Shown: in pieces, positions 8,757-17,143 of the stretch | How the letters are laid out: each line of letters begins with the position of its first letter | Position numbering within the stretch: position 1 is the first letter of the stretch | Assembly (NCBI GenBank): GCA_963749605.1 | Contig: CAVVNN010000004.1 | Location: 62,001-126,000, forward strand | Length of the DNA: 64,000 nucleotides | DNA from: CAVVNN01 sp963749605 | GTDB lineage: Bacteria > Actinomycetota > Thermoleophilia > Solirubrobacterales > 70-9 | Reading direction: 5' to 3' | Made by a program: the position numbers and the translations under genes | The notes under the pieces: generated by a model | Database searches by the model: none | Seen by the model: only the letters and a program-made list of their open reading frames with translations | Told to the model about the DNA's origin: nothing

Positions 8757-9572
8757 CTAGCCGCGCTCCATCAGGGTGGTGACGACCGCCTCGTAGAAGC
8801 CGTCGCCCATGCGGGCCTCGGTGACGGTGGCGTTGTCCCAGGCGGCGAGCGAGGCTCGCAGGCCGGGGTCGCGCTCGGGCCCGTTGGCGACGACGAAGAA
8901 GCGACCGACCGCCGCCGCCACCTCGAGGTCCTCGACCGAGTCGCCGACCCCGATGCAGTCGGCCGGGCCGTAGCCGCGGGCGCGGGCGTGGGCGGCTACC
9001 GCCCCCGCCTTGCTGACCATGTGAGGAACGAGATGGTAGGCGTGGGTGGGCCCGTCGATTGCGGGCATCTCGCGGCCGATCGCGCCGTTGTCGAGCAGGC
9101 GCAGGTCGCCGGCCCCGCTCTCGCCGAGCAGCCGGTTGGCCTCCTCGACGTCGACCTTGCCGCGGAAGAGGTGGGAGAGGATGCGGCCGTGATGCCAGGG
9201 CGAGTGGTACTCCAGCCGCCCCTCGAAGCGCTCGAAGAGCATTTTCGGGATCCCGCGCTCCTCGATCTGCTCGTAGACGGTGCCGTTCTCGTCGGGGACC
9301 ATCTCGCCGGTCATCAGAGTCGTCTCGCCGTCGATCGCGAAGGCGCAGCCAGCCTCGTAGATGTAGGAGGTCTGGCCCATCAGCCGAGCGGCCTCGTGCA
9401 CCTGCGGCTCGCGCCGGCCGGACATGATCACCACCTCGACCCCGGCCCGGTGGCAGGCCTCCAACCCGCGCGATTGGGCCAGGGAGAAGGAGCCCTCGGC
9501 GTCGCGGAAGAGGGAGCTGCCCTTGCCGAGCAGGGTCCCGTCGAGGTCGGTGTAGACGCACTTCAGGGGCAT
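8757..9572 (-). CDS. HAD-superfamily phosphatase (Cof / mannosyl-3-phosphoglycerate phosphatase-like)
   Basis: The 271-residue protein has motif I YTDLDGTLLG (Asp nucleophile and acid/base near residues 8-10), motif II IMSGRR, a lysine in the MVSKAGAV segment and motif IV GVGDSVEDLEVA. The type IIB cap with EAGCAFAIDGE resembles mannosyl-3-phosphoglycerate and sucrose-phosphate phosphatases. It probably dephosphorylates a sugar phosphate, but the substrate is unassigned. Only 23 bases separate its start from the divergent folP-like gene, so the two promoters must overlap. Confidence 0.82.
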   Translation of the reverse strand: MPLKCVYTDLDGTLLGKGSSLFRDAEGSFSLAQSRGLEACHRAGVEVVIMSGRREPQVHEAARLMGQTSYIYEAGCAFAIDGETTLMTGEMVPDENGTVYEQIEERGIPKMLFERFEGRLEYHSPWHHGRILSHLFRGKVDVEEANRLLGESGAGDLRLLDNGAIGREMPAIDGPTHAYHLVPHMVSKAGAVAAHARARGYGPADCIGVGDSVEDLEVAAAVGRFFVVANGPERDPGLRASLAAWDNATVTEARMGDGFYEAVVTTLMERG

Positions 9573-9595
9573 CGCCTGGTCGCTACGGTAGCCGT

Positions 9596-10465
9596 GTGCC
9601 CTGGCGACTCGCGGATAGGACCCTGGATTTGGAGCAGCCGGTGGCGGCGGGGATCGTCAACGTGACGACCGACTCGATGTTCGAGGGGGCGCGCAGCGGC
9701 ACGCCCGAGCAGGCCGTCGCCGACGGGCTGGCGCTGGCGGAGGCCGGCTTTGAGATGCTCGACCTCGGCGCCGTCGCGGCGAAGGCGGGGCCGCCGGTCG
9801 CGGCGGAGGAGGAGGCGACGGCGCTGGTCCCGGCGATCGAGGGCCTGGTCGCAGCGACCGCGACGGGCGCAAGCGGGCCGGTGCCGATCTCCGCCGACAC
9901 CTTCTCGGTCGAGGTCGCGCGGCGGGCGCTCGCCGCCGGGGCGGTTGCCGTCAACGACATCTCCGGCGGCTCGGAGGAGATGTTCGGGCTGGTCGGCGAG
10001 ACGGGGTGCGGGTACGTGCTGATGCAGATCGAGGGGCCGCCGCGCGTGGACCGGTCCTGGCGCGAGTACGACGACGTGGTCGACCACCTGAAGGCGTGGT
10101 TCGAGGGGAGAGTCGAGCTGGCGCGAGAGCTTGGGGTTGGAGAGGAGCAGATCGCCATCGACCCCGGACTCGACTTCGACCTCAACCCTGCGCAGAACCT
10201 GGAGATCCTGCGGCGGCTCGACGAGCTGCGGGCGCTGGGGCGCCCGCTCTACGTCTCCCTCTCGCGCAAGGACTTCATCGGGGCCGTTCTCGGCGGGTCG
10301 TGGGAGGGAAGGCTGCCGGCCGGGCAGCGCGAGTGGGGGACCGTGGCCGCGGTCGCGCTGGCGGTGCGCGATGGCGCAGACGTCCTTCGCATCCATGACC
10401 GCAGCTCGCTGCAGGCCGTCCGCGTAGCGGGGCGGATCGCCCGCGCAGCGCGGAGCGCCGCCTGA
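9596..10465 (+). CDS. folP: Dihydropteroate synthase-family protein (divergent loop regions)
   Basis: The 289-residue TIM-barrel protein retains the pterin-site elements ISADTFSVEVA, VNDISGGS, IDPGLDFD, VSLSRKDFIG and the final RIHD. Dihydropteroate synthase joins p-aminobenzoate to hydroxymethyldihydropterin diphosphate in folate synthesis. Two catalytic loops differ: loop 1 reads NVTTDSM where NVTPDSF is usual, and the ESTRPG segment of loop 2 is replaced by AVAAKAGPPV. It could therefore be a paralogue with another role, as seen for the second DHPS of mycobacteria. Its stop overlaps the start of the helicase gene (TGATG). Confidence 0.72.
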   Translation: MPWRLADRTLDLEQPVAAGIVNVTTDSMFEGARSGTPEQAVADGLALAEAGFEMLDLGAVAAKAGPPVAAEEEATALVPAIEGLVAATATGASGPVPISADTFSVEVARRALAAGAVAVNDISGGSEEMFGLVGETGCGYVLMQIEGPPRVDRSWREYDDVVDHLKAWFEGRVELARELGVGEEQIAIDPGLDFDLNPAQNLEILRRLDELRALGRPLYVSLSRKDFIGAVLGGSWEGRLPAGQREWGTVAAVALAVRDGADVLRIHDRSSLQAVRVAGRIARAARSAA

Positions 10466-12747
10466 TGGCGAAGAGCCTGCTCGAGGCCCCCTGGTCGATC
10501 GCGATCGACCCAGCGCGGCGCGCCGGCCGGATCGTCGCCGAAAGCAGCGAAGAGGCGCGCGGCGCGCGGCTGGTGGCGCTTCCCAAATCGCTCGATCCCA
10601 CTCTGGTCGAGTCCCTTCGCGCCGCCGGGGTCGAGCGCCTCTACTCGCACCAGCGCGAGGCCTACGAGGCCGCCGCCTCCTCCAACCTCGTCATCACCAG
10701 CGGCACCGCCTCGGGCAAGAGCCTCGCCTTCAACCTGCCGGTGCTCGACGGCATTGCCCGCGACTCCAAGCGGCGTGCCCTCTACCTCTACCCGACCAAG
10801 GCGCTCACCCAGGACCAGGCACGCAAGCTGGCCGAGCTGCGGCCGCCCGGCCTGCGCGAGGCGATCTACGACGGCGACACACCGCGCGAGGAGCGCCCGG
10901 CGATCCGCCGCCGCAACAACCTCGTCCTCACCAACCCCGACATGCTCCACGTCGGGCTGCTTCCCAATCACAAGAGCTGGGGCGACTTCCTCGCCAACCT
11001 CGCCTGGGTCGTCGTCGACGAGGCCCACACGTACCGCGGTGTGTTCGGCTCCCATGTCGCCAACGTGCTGCGCCGGCTGCGCCGGCTGGCGCACGCCTAT
11101 GGGGCCGAGCCGCGTTTCCTGCTCGCCTCGGCGACGATCGCCAACCCGGTTGAGTTGGCCGAACGGCTGGTCGGGACGCCGTTCAAGCTGATCGACGACG
11201 ACGGCGCGCCGCGGGCGGGGCGCCAGATCGCGATGTGGAACCCGCCGCTGGTCGACAAGGCGAGCGGGACGCGGCGCTCGGCGCTCTCGGAGGCGGCGGA
11301 CCTGCTGGCGGAGCTGGTGTCGCAGGGGGTGCGAACGATCTGCTTCCTCAAAAGCCGGAGGGGAATCGAGCTGATCCAGCGCTTTGCGCGGGAGAACCTC
11401 GCGGCGCGGGGAAAGCCGGAGCTGGCAGAGCTGATCGCCCCCTACCGCGGCGGCTATACGCCTCAGCAGCGGCGCGATATCGAGGCGCGGCTGAGCGCCG
11501 GCGAGCTGCTCGCGGTGGTCGCCACCGACGCGCTAGAGCTGGGGATCGACGTGGGCGAGTTGGAGGTGGCGATCTGCGTCACCTTTCCCGGCACGGTCGC
11601 CAGCCTGCGGCAGATGTGGGGCCGGGCGGGGCGGCGGCGGCGCGGGCTCGCGGTATACGTCGCCGGGCAGGACGCGCTCGACCAGTTCTTCTGCCGCCAC
11701 CCGGAGGAGTTCCTCGAGCGGCCGGTCGAGGCGGCGATACTCGACCACGGCAACGAGCAGATCGCGGCGCGTCACCTGCTGGCGGCGGCCTATGAGCTGC
11801 CGCTGACCGAGGCCGACGACGAGGTGTTCGGGCCGGGGTGGCGCGAGCGCGCCGAGCGGCTGCTGGGAGCGGGCGAGCTGCGTCGCGCCGGCGGTCGGCT
11901 GCTGCCGCGCAGCAGCGAGTTCGTCGCCTCGAAGATCCCGCTGCGCTCGGCCTCGGCCGACTCGGTGGCCGTCATCGAGCGCGACTCGGGCGAGATGCTC
12001 GGCCTGGTCGAGGCCGAGCGCGCCTTCACCACGGTCCACCCCGGCGCCGTCTACCTGCATCTCGGCCGCTCCTATGAGGTTGAGCGGCTCGACGTCGAGG
12101 GCCGCCGCGCGATCGTCTCCCGCTTCGACGGCGACTGGTACACGCGCCCCAAGAAGGAGACCGAGATTCACATCGAGCGGGCGCGCCAGCGGCGCGAGGT
12201 GGCGGGAGTGGAGCTGCACTTCGGCGAGGTCTCTGTCACCGAGCAGGTGATCGCCTTCCAGCGCGTCTCGATCTCGACTCAGAAGCCGATCGACGTCGTC
12301 GCCCTGAGCCTGCCCGAGCAGAGCTTCGTCACCCAGGCGCTCTGGTACGTGCTGCCGAACCGGCTCACCTCCGGCGCGCCTTCCCTCGACGTACTGCTCG
12401 GCGCCCTGCACGCGACCGAGCACGGCCAGATCGCGGTGCTGCCGCTGATCGCGATGTGCGACCGCTGGGACATCGGCGGCCTCTCCACCAGCGTTCACTT
12501 CCAGACCGGCCGCGCGACGATCTTCGTCTACGACGGCCACCCCGGCGGGGTCGGCATCGCCCTGCGCGGCTACGAGCAGTTCGAGCGCCTGCTCGACGAC
12601 GCCGAGCGGCTGATCGCCGAGTGCCCCTGCGAGTCCGGCTGTCCCTCCTGCGTGCAGAGCCCCAAGTGCGGCAACCTAAACGAACCTCTGCACAAGGCCG
12701 GCGCCCTGGAACTGATGCGGCTGATGAAGGGCTCGGGCGCCCGGTGA
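10465..12747 (+). CDS. mrfA: MrfA/YprA-type DEAD/DEAH helicase with C-terminal cysteine cluster
   Basis: The 760-residue superfamily 2 helicase has Walker A TSGTASGKS (about 78-86), VVVDEAHTYRG (motif II), LLASATIANP (motif III), ATDALELGIDVG (motif V) and WGRAGRRRRG (motif VI). The C-terminus is a DUF1998-type domain with the spacing Cx3Cx2Cx5C in CPCESGCPSCVQSPKC, the metal-binding cluster seen in Bacillus MrfA, a helicase that acts in mitomycin-lesion repair. Length and order match that family. Translation is probably coupled to the upstream folP-like gene. A role in DNA repair is by homology only. Confidence 0.9.
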   Translation: MAKSLLEAPWSIAIDPARRAGRIVAESSEEARGARLVALPKSLDPTLVESLRAAGVERLYSHQREAYEAAASSNLVITSGTASGKSLAFNLPVLDGIARDSKRRALYLYPTKALTQDQARKLAELRPPGLREAIYDGDTPREERPAIRRRNNLVLTNPDMLHVGLLPNHKSWGDFLANLAWVVVDEAHTYRGVFGSHVANVLRRLRRLAHAYGAEPRFLLASATIANPVELAERLVGTPFKLIDDDGAPRAGRQIAMWNPPLVDKASGTRRSALSEAADLLAELVSQGVRTICFLKSRRGIELIQRFARENLAARGKPELAELIAPYRGGYTPQQRRDIEARLSAGELLAVVATDALELGIDVGELEVAICVTFPGTVASLRQMWGRAGRRRRGLAVYVAGQDALDQFFCRHPEEFLERPVEAAILDHGNEQIAARHLLAAAYELPLTEADDEVFGPGWRERAERLLGAGELRRAGGRLLPRSSEFVASKIPLRSASADSVAVIERDSGEMLGLVEAERAFTTVHPGAVYLHLGRSYEVERLDVEGRRAIVSRFDGDWYTRPKKETEIHIERARQRREVAGVELHFGEVSVTEQVIAFQRVSISTQKPIDVVALSLPEQSFVTQALWYVLPNRLTSGAPSLDVLLGALHATEHGQIAVLPLIAMCDRWDIGGLSTSVHFQTGRATIFVYDGHPGGVGIALRGYEQFERLLDDAERLIAECPCESGCPSCVQSPKCGNLNEPLHKAGALELMRLMKGSGAR

Positions 12748-12800
12748 GCGAGGTCGAGTCGATCGACTTATCCAGGGCTGCCTCCGCCGCTGCACACACT

Positions 12801-12850
12801 TTTTGCATTCGCGAGTTCATATGGCACACGGAGCTGACTAGCCTGCGAAC
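12801..12850 (+). promoter_or_regulatory. Conserved block upstream of the small coiled-coil/membrane gene (copy 1)
   Basis: The 45 bases before the ATG at 12851 share an ordered set of short matches with the region before the paralogous gene at 27488: CATTC, GCGAG, an ATG-CACA segment, CGG-GC and a GA-TA step. I cannot assign -35 and -10 boxes with confidence. Conservation of non-coding sequence between two dispersed copies suggests a shared promoter or translation signal. Confidence 0.35.
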
Positions 12851-13066
12851 ATGGAGTCGATGAGACAGGGTTGGACCGACGGGCGCCTCGACGATCTCAA
12901 CCATCGGGTCGATGACCTTGCCCGTCGAATGGATACCGGCTTTGGGCGGGTTGACGCCAGACTCGATGCCATGCAGCACACCATGATCCAGGTCGGTGGC
13001 GCGATGATCGCGGCGTTAGTTGGAGTAATCGCCACCTTGGTCGTTCTGATCGTCACCAAGCTCTGA
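12851..13066 (+). CDS. Small coiled-coil protein with C-terminal membrane helix (copy 1)
   Basis: The 71-residue protein has three parts: MESMRQGWTDGRLDDLNHRV, an amphipathic heptad-like stretch rich in R, D and V (about 15-42), and one hydrophobic helix (about 48-68) ending in a lysine. The predicted topology is a tail-anchored protein with a cytoplasmic coiled coil that could oligomerise. It is clearly paralogous to the 75-residue product at 27488, sharing RLDDL, RxDxGFxRVD, TMIQ and MIAAL. The function is unknown. It sits between the MrfA-like helicase and a convergent GH15-like gene. The two copies and the conserved upstream sequence argue that it is a real gene. Confidence 0.72.
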   Translation: MESMRQGWTDGRLDDLNHRVDDLARRMDTGFGRVDARLDAMQHTMIQVGGAMIAALVGVIATLVVLIVTKL

Positions 13067-13073
13067 TCGATTC

Positions 13074-14549
13074 TCACGGCGCAGCACGTTTCCATGACGG
13101 CTGGGGCTCCTGCTGCCCGGGCCATAGCTGACGCAGGGTGAGGATCGCGAAGGCATGCGACCAGGCGAGCGGCGTGGTCGAGCGAGGGATGCCGGTGCGG
13201 GCGTCGACGCGCTCGGGGAGGAGGCCGGCGGGGGTGGCGGCGCGGCGCAGCTCGCCCAGCAGGCCCAGCGCGGCGTGGCGGTCCCGCAGGGCGGTTCCGC
13301 GGAACCGCCCTGGCGCCGAGCGGGCGAGCGCCGCCAGGCTCCAGGCGCTCCAGGCGGTGGGCGCGGTCCAGGGGTCGTTGCCTCCGCTCCAGTCGTCGGA
13401 GGGGAGGATCCCGTAGCGGGTGGAGTGAGCGGCCAGCCGCAGGAGGGTCCGCTGAGCGAGCGTGAACAGCGCATGAAGATGGAAGGGCCGTACCGCCCAA
13501 GCGGCGGCCGAGTCCAGGCCCGAGTCCGGCTCCCCCGCGCGGCGCACTAGGCCGCCGCGAGCACCAAACGCCAACGCGATCTCCGCCACCTCCCGCCGAT
13601 GGGCCGATTTCCGCCGATATGCGTTGGCTTTCGGCCCGTCGGCGGCTGAGGCGAGTGCGTTGGCGAGATAGTCGCCGGGGTGGCCCTCCTGGTAATCGGC
13701 GCGGTCTCGCCAGGCGTAGCGGAGTCGGGGCGCCGGAAGTCCCGCTGCCCTGGCAGCCGCTGCGACCCAGCCGGTGGCGTCGCCCTGTGGCCCGCGTCCC
13801 GGCACCGGCTCGCCGGTTCCGCGGAACCGCGCCGCGGCGTCGAGGCGCAGCCCGAGCAGGAAGTGGACCACGCGACGAGCCTCGGCGCGGTATCCGGCCG
13901 AGGCGAGCGCAAGCGCCACGGCGCTCGCGTCGCGCGGCCACACGTAGGCCCAGCCGTCGCGAGCACCGGCGGCGACCGCCCCGGTGCGGCGGTCGGTCAG
14001 CGCCCGCAGCACCAGCAGCGACCGCTCGTACATCCGCCGCGCCCATGCCGGCGCCCCCCCGCCCAGCGGCCGCGCTCGCGCGACCCAGCGCCGGTCGGCG
14101 CGAGCCGCCCGCCGCCCTCCGATCGCCCGGATGACGACGACGGAACGATCGCCCCGGCGCGCCACGGTGCGCAGCACGTTGGTGCCGGGCAGGTAGCGCT
14201 GCCGCACCGAGTCGGCTCGCCACAGGGGCAGCGGCGCACCCCCTCCAAGCCGGGCGCGAGCCACGATCGCCGCCGCCGGGTCGACGGCGCCCGCCGCCTG
14301 GCTCGCCGCCGCCACCTCGACCCGCGCTCGCCCCGCCGGACCGGGCGCTCGCAGGTCAACCACGTTCCCGTAGGAGTCGATCGCGGCGGTCCACCCGCCG
14401 CTGCCGATCACCGCGGTGCCCAGGAACGGCGGTGGCAGCCCCGGCAGCCCCGGCGGCGTCCGCGGGTCCCTGCCCGACCCTCCGGACACGACCACGACCG
14501 CCGCCACCACCGCGGCGCCGAACGCCAGCGCTGCACGAGTTCCGGCCAC
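13074..14549 (-). CDS. Glycoside hydrolase family 15-like protein (glucoamylase-like), membrane-anchored or secreted
   Basis: The product is about 491 residues. It has an N-terminal hydrophobic segment (signal or anchor), then an alpha/alpha-barrel-like region with the GH15-type motifs GWAYVWPRDASAVALALASA, LPSDDWSG and GLLPERVDARTG. The last holds the glutamate that serves as a catalytic residue in GH15 enzymes, by analogy. Such proteins hydrolyse alpha-glucans or trehalose-like sugars. A GTG at 14549 is used as start; a TTG at 14561 in the same frame is also possible. The gene ends eight bases from the convergent small-membrane-protein gene. Confidence 0.7.
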   Translation of the reverse strand: MAGTRAALAFGAAVVAAVVVVSGGSGRDPRTPPGLPGLPPPFLGTAVIGSGGWTAAIDSYGNVVDLRAPGPAGRARVEVAAASQAAGAVDPAAAIVARARLGGGAPLPLWRADSVRQRYLPGTNVLRTVARRGDRSVVVIRAIGGRRAARADRRWVARARPLGGGAPAWARRMYERSLLVLRALTDRRTGAVAAGARDGWAYVWPRDASAVALALASAGYRAEARRVVHFLLGLRLDAAARFRGTGEPVPGRGPQGDATGWVAAAARAAGLPAPRLRYAWRDRADYQEGHPGDYLANALASAADGPKANAYRRKSAHRREVAEIALAFGARGGLVRRAGEPDSGLDSAAAWAVRPFHLHALFTLAQRTLLRLAAHSTRYGILPSDDWSGGNDPWTAPTAWSAWSLAALARSAPGRFRGTALRDRHAALGLLGELRRAATPAGLLPERVDARTGIPRSTTPLAWSHAFAILTLRQLWPGQQEPQPSWKRAAP

Positions 14550-14626
14550 AGCGCAATGCAATCAGCCCCTCTCGCCCCGCGGCCGCTAGCCTTCGCCCTG
14601 CGTGGCCACGGCCCCGCGTCCGCCGC

Positions 14627-14699
14627 GGCGAGATAGCTCAGTTGGTAGAGCACACGACTGAAAATCGTGGTGTCCCCGGTTCGAATCCGGGTCTCGCCA
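14627..14699 (+). tRNA. tRNA-Phe (anticodon GAA)
   Basis: A 73-base cloverleaf. The acceptor arms GGCGAGA and TCTCGCC pair over seven bases, with A as discriminator. The D arm is GCTC/GAGC, the anticodon stem CACGA/TCGTG encloses the loop CTGAAAA (anticodon GAA at 14660-14662), and the T arm contains GGTTCGAATCC. CCA is not encoded. Confidence 0.97.
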
Positions 14700-14768
14700 T
14701 TTACCGCCTGGAGCGATCCGGCGACGTCGGCGGCGGGTGCGTCGATCTTCGATCGCCCGCGCCCGTGG

Positions 14769-15789
14769 TCAGGCGCTGACGACGCCTGCGTCGATCAGGC
14801 TCTGGGCGCACTCGACGATCGTCTCCTCGGTCGGTCGGGGTGAGAAGCCGAGGAGGGTCGCTGCCTTCTCGCTGGACAGTTCAGTCTTCCTGCCGAGCTG
14901 GCCCACGATCGAGCGGATGCCGGGGTCGAAGAGACCCATCGCTCGCACCAGCAGGTTCGGCACGGTCCGCTTCGGCACCTTCGCCGCGGCCTCCCCGAGG
15001 CGGTCGCGCAGCACCTCGGTGACCTCCTCCATCCACTGGAAGGACGCCACCGCGATGAAGCGCTCGCCGCCCGCCTCGGGAGCGGCCATCGCCCGCAGCT
15101 GGAGATCGGCGACGTCGCGGACGTCGACGATGCTGAAGCCGATCCGCGGCGCCCCGGGCATTCCCTTCAGCAGCCGCTCGATCATCTCGATCGAGTAGGA
15201 GCGATCGGCGCTCAGCACAGGGCCGAGGATGGCGCCGGGGTTGACCACCGCGAGCTTCTCGGTCTCGCCCCGCTCGCCCACGAAGTCCCATGCCGCGCGC
15301 TCGGCGATCGTCTTCGAGCGTGCGTACGGCGTCAGCTTGGGGTTGTCGGGGTCGCTCCAGTCGTCCTCGGTCAGCGGCGAGGACGATGGCCCGAGGCCGC
15401 CGGTGACGGCGGCGATCGAGGAGGTGACGACGACCCGCTCGACGCCCGCGTCGAGGCTCGCCTTCAGGACCCGCAGGGTTCCCTCGCGCGCCGGCACGAT
15501 CAGCTCGTCGGGATCCTTCGGCTGCGCCGGCGGGAAGGGGGAGGCGACGTGGAGGACGTAGTCGCAGCCCTGGACGGCCTGCTTCCCAGCCGTCGTCGCT
15601 GAGCAGGTCCGCGGCGAGCACCGAGAGCCGGTCGCCGGCGTCGACCTGGGAAGCGACCGCGTCCCGGAGCGCCGGCTCGCGCGCGAGGTCTCGCACCGTC
15701 GTGCGCACCCGATAGCCGCGGCGCAGGAGCTCGACCACGCACCAGCTGCCCAGGAACCCCGAGCCGCCGGTGACGAGGGCCGTCTTCAT
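14769..15789 (-). pseudogene. NAD(P)-dependent SDR (dihydroflavonol-4-reductase-like), frameshifted
   Basis: Read with one frame correction this is a complete extended SDR of about 340 residues. The N-terminus MKTALVTGGSGFLGSWCVVE (from 15789) is the Rossmann fold. After the break the second frame continues with PAREGTLRVLKAS, VVVTSSIAAV (catalytic Ser) and YARSK (catalytic Tyr and Lys). The break is near 15577-15587, where removing one base in the minus-strand text GAAGCAGGCC restores WEAAVQGCDYVLHVASPF. Conservation on both sides suggests an assembly error or a very recent mutation. The family reduces aldehydes and ketones; the substrate is unknown. An in-frame ATG at 15810 is an alternative start. 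Confidence 0.75.
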
Positions 15790-15855
15790 CTGTGCCTGGG
15801 TACCCTCCATGGGAATTTCAGCAGTATGAACGCGAGAGCATCCGGGCGCCGACGG

Positions 15856-16263
15856 TCACTCCAGCTCGTCGAGCAGCTCGGTGACTCGGCGCTCGATCTC
15901 GTCGCGGGTGCGGCGGACCTCCTCCAGCGGGCGGCCCTTCGGGTCGGGGAGGTCCCAGTCGAAGTAGCGCTTGCCGGGGATGAAGGGGCAATCGTCGCCG
16001 CAGCCCATCGTCACCACGACGTCGGCCCACTCCGCATCCGCGTCGGCGAGGCGCCGCGGCAGTCGCGGGGAGAGGTCGATTCCCAGCTCGCGCATCGCCT
16101 CGGCCACCTGGGGGTGGACGCGGTCGTCGGGCCTCGTTCCCGCCGAGCGGGCCTCGTGGCGGCCGGCAGCCGAACGCGTGAAGAGCGCCTCGCTCATCTG
16201 CGAACGCCCAGCGTTGTGAACGCAGACGAAGAGCACTCGCGCCATCGGGTCGGATGATTGCAT
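15856..16263 (-). CDS. arsC: Arsenate reductase ArsC (low-molecular-weight tyrosine phosphatase fold)
   Basis: The 135-residue protein has the phosphatase-loop signature CVHNAGRSQ at Cys14 (Cx5R type) and the downstream segment VTMGCGDDCPFIPGKR with further cysteines, then DWDLPDPKG. These are the marks of thioredoxin- or mycothiol-linked arsenate reductases, which reduce As(V) to As(III) in the cytoplasm. No arsenite efflux gene is adjacent. It is divergent from the fluoride operon, so two toxic-anion resistance functions share this intergenic region. Confidence 0.87.
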   Translation of the reverse strand: MQSSDPMARVLFVCVHNAGRSQMSEALFTRSAAGRHEARSAGTRPDDRVHPQVAEAMRELGIDLSPRLPRRLADADAEWADVVVTMGCGDDCPFIPGKRYFDWDLPDPKGRPLEEVRRTRDEIERRVTELLDELE

Positions 16264-16285
16264 CGTCAGGGCCTATCCTTCGAGC

Positions 16286-16348
16286 CCCGAGCGATGAGGC
16301 TCGCTCCTCCATAAGCGCGGCCGCCGGCCGCTGATGGCCTCTACCAAC
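16286..16348 (+). promoter_or_regulatory. Fluoride riboswitch (crcB motif RNA)
   Basis: The leader of the crcB operon matches the fluoride aptamer pattern. GAGCG-ATGAGG-(C)TCGCTC forms the first hairpin (16289-16306), followed by CTCCATAAGCGC (16306-16318), a GC-rich arm (16319-16330) and the highly conserved segment GCTGATGGCCTCTACC (16330-16345). In the known class fluoride binding folds a pseudoknot and turns expression on. It lies 32 bases upstream of the crcB start, and an SD-like GGAGG is at 16366-16370. The downstream genes are two fluoride channels, which strongly supports the call. Confidence 0.9.
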
Positions 16349-16379
16349 GTCCACCGACGCTGATAGGAGGGCCAATCAC

Positions 16380-16781
16380 ATGCAGTTGCCTCGACTCGAC
16401 CGCCGTGAGCTGGTGGCCATCTACGCTGGCGGAGTCGTCGGCGCGCTCGCCCGGGTGGGGCTGGCGCAAGCCGCACCGAACGGCGCCGGGTCCTGGCCCT
16501 GGGCGACGTTCGCGGCCAACATGGCGGGAGCGCTGCTGCTCGGCTACTTCGTCACCCGGCTGCAGGAGCGGCTGCCACCCTCCAGCTACCGGCGCCCGTT
16601 CCTCGGCACCGGCCTCTGCGGGGCGCTGACCACCTTCTCCACCCTCCAGCTCGAGCTGTTCGGGATGCTCGACGCGGGCCGCCTCGGCCTCGCGGCCGGC
16701 TACACCGCCGCGACGCTGGCCGGCGGCTTCGCCTGCGTGCACCTGGCGACCGCGGCGGTCCGTCGCACGAGGATGGCATGA
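16380..16781 (+). CDS. crcB: Fluoride channel subunit CrcB/Fluc (first copy)
   Basis: The 133-residue protein has four predicted membrane helices. The conserved Fluc features are NMAGALLLGY (helix 2 Asn) and GLCGALTTFSTLQLE (the helix-3 break with the TTFST phenylalanine box). Fluc proteins form dual-topology dimers that let fluoride leave the cell down its electrochemical gradient. The ATG at 16380 follows a GGAGG ribosome site by nine bases. It overlaps the second crcB by four bases; paired genes usually encode an obligate heterodimer with subunits in opposite orientations. Confidence 0.95.
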   Translation: MQLPRLDRRELVAIYAGGVVGALARVGLAQAAPNGAGSWPWATFAANMAGALLLGYFVTRLQERLPPSSYRRPFLGTGLCGALTTFSTLQLELFGMLDAGRLGLAAGYTAATLAGGFACVHLATAAVRRTRMA

Positions 16782-17143
16782 GCGCGCCCGTCTGGATCGC
16801 CGTCGCCCTGCTGGGCGGCGCCGCGGCGCTCGCCCGCTTCCTCCTCGACGCGGCGCTCGCCGAGCGCGTCGCCGGCCCCTTCCCGGCCGGCACGCTCGCC
16901 GTCAACCTCAGCGGCGCCGTCCTACTCGGCCTCCTCGCCGGCGCTGCCCTGCACGGCGCCGCGTTGACGATCGTCGCCGGCGGCGGCCTCGGCTCCTACA
17001 CGACTTTCTCGACCTGGATGTTCGAGTCCCACCGGCTCGGCGAGGCCGGGCGCGCCCACCTGCTCTGGCTCAACATCGGCCTCTCGCTCCTCGCCGGGCT
17101 GGCGGCGCTCACCCTCGGCCACTGGCTGGGAGGAGTCCTGTGA
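16778..17143 (+). CDS. crcB: Fluoride channel subunit CrcB/Fluc (second copy)
   Basis: The 121-residue four-helix membrane protein has NLSGAVLLGL and GLGSYTTFSTWMFE, matching the Fluc helix-2 and helix-3 signatures. It differs enough from the upstream copy (for example the N-terminus MSAPVWIAVALLGG) to be its heterodimer partner rather than a recent duplicate. It overlaps both neighbours by four bases (ATGA and GTGA), so crcB-crcB-DUF190 is one translationally coupled unit under the fluoride riboswitch. Confidence 0.95.
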   Translation: MSAPVWIAVALLGGAAALARFLLDAALAERVAGPFPAGTLAVNLSGAVLLGLLAGAALHGAALTIVAGGGLGSYTTFSTWMFESHRLGEAGRAHLLWLNIGLSLLAGLAALTLGHWLGGVL

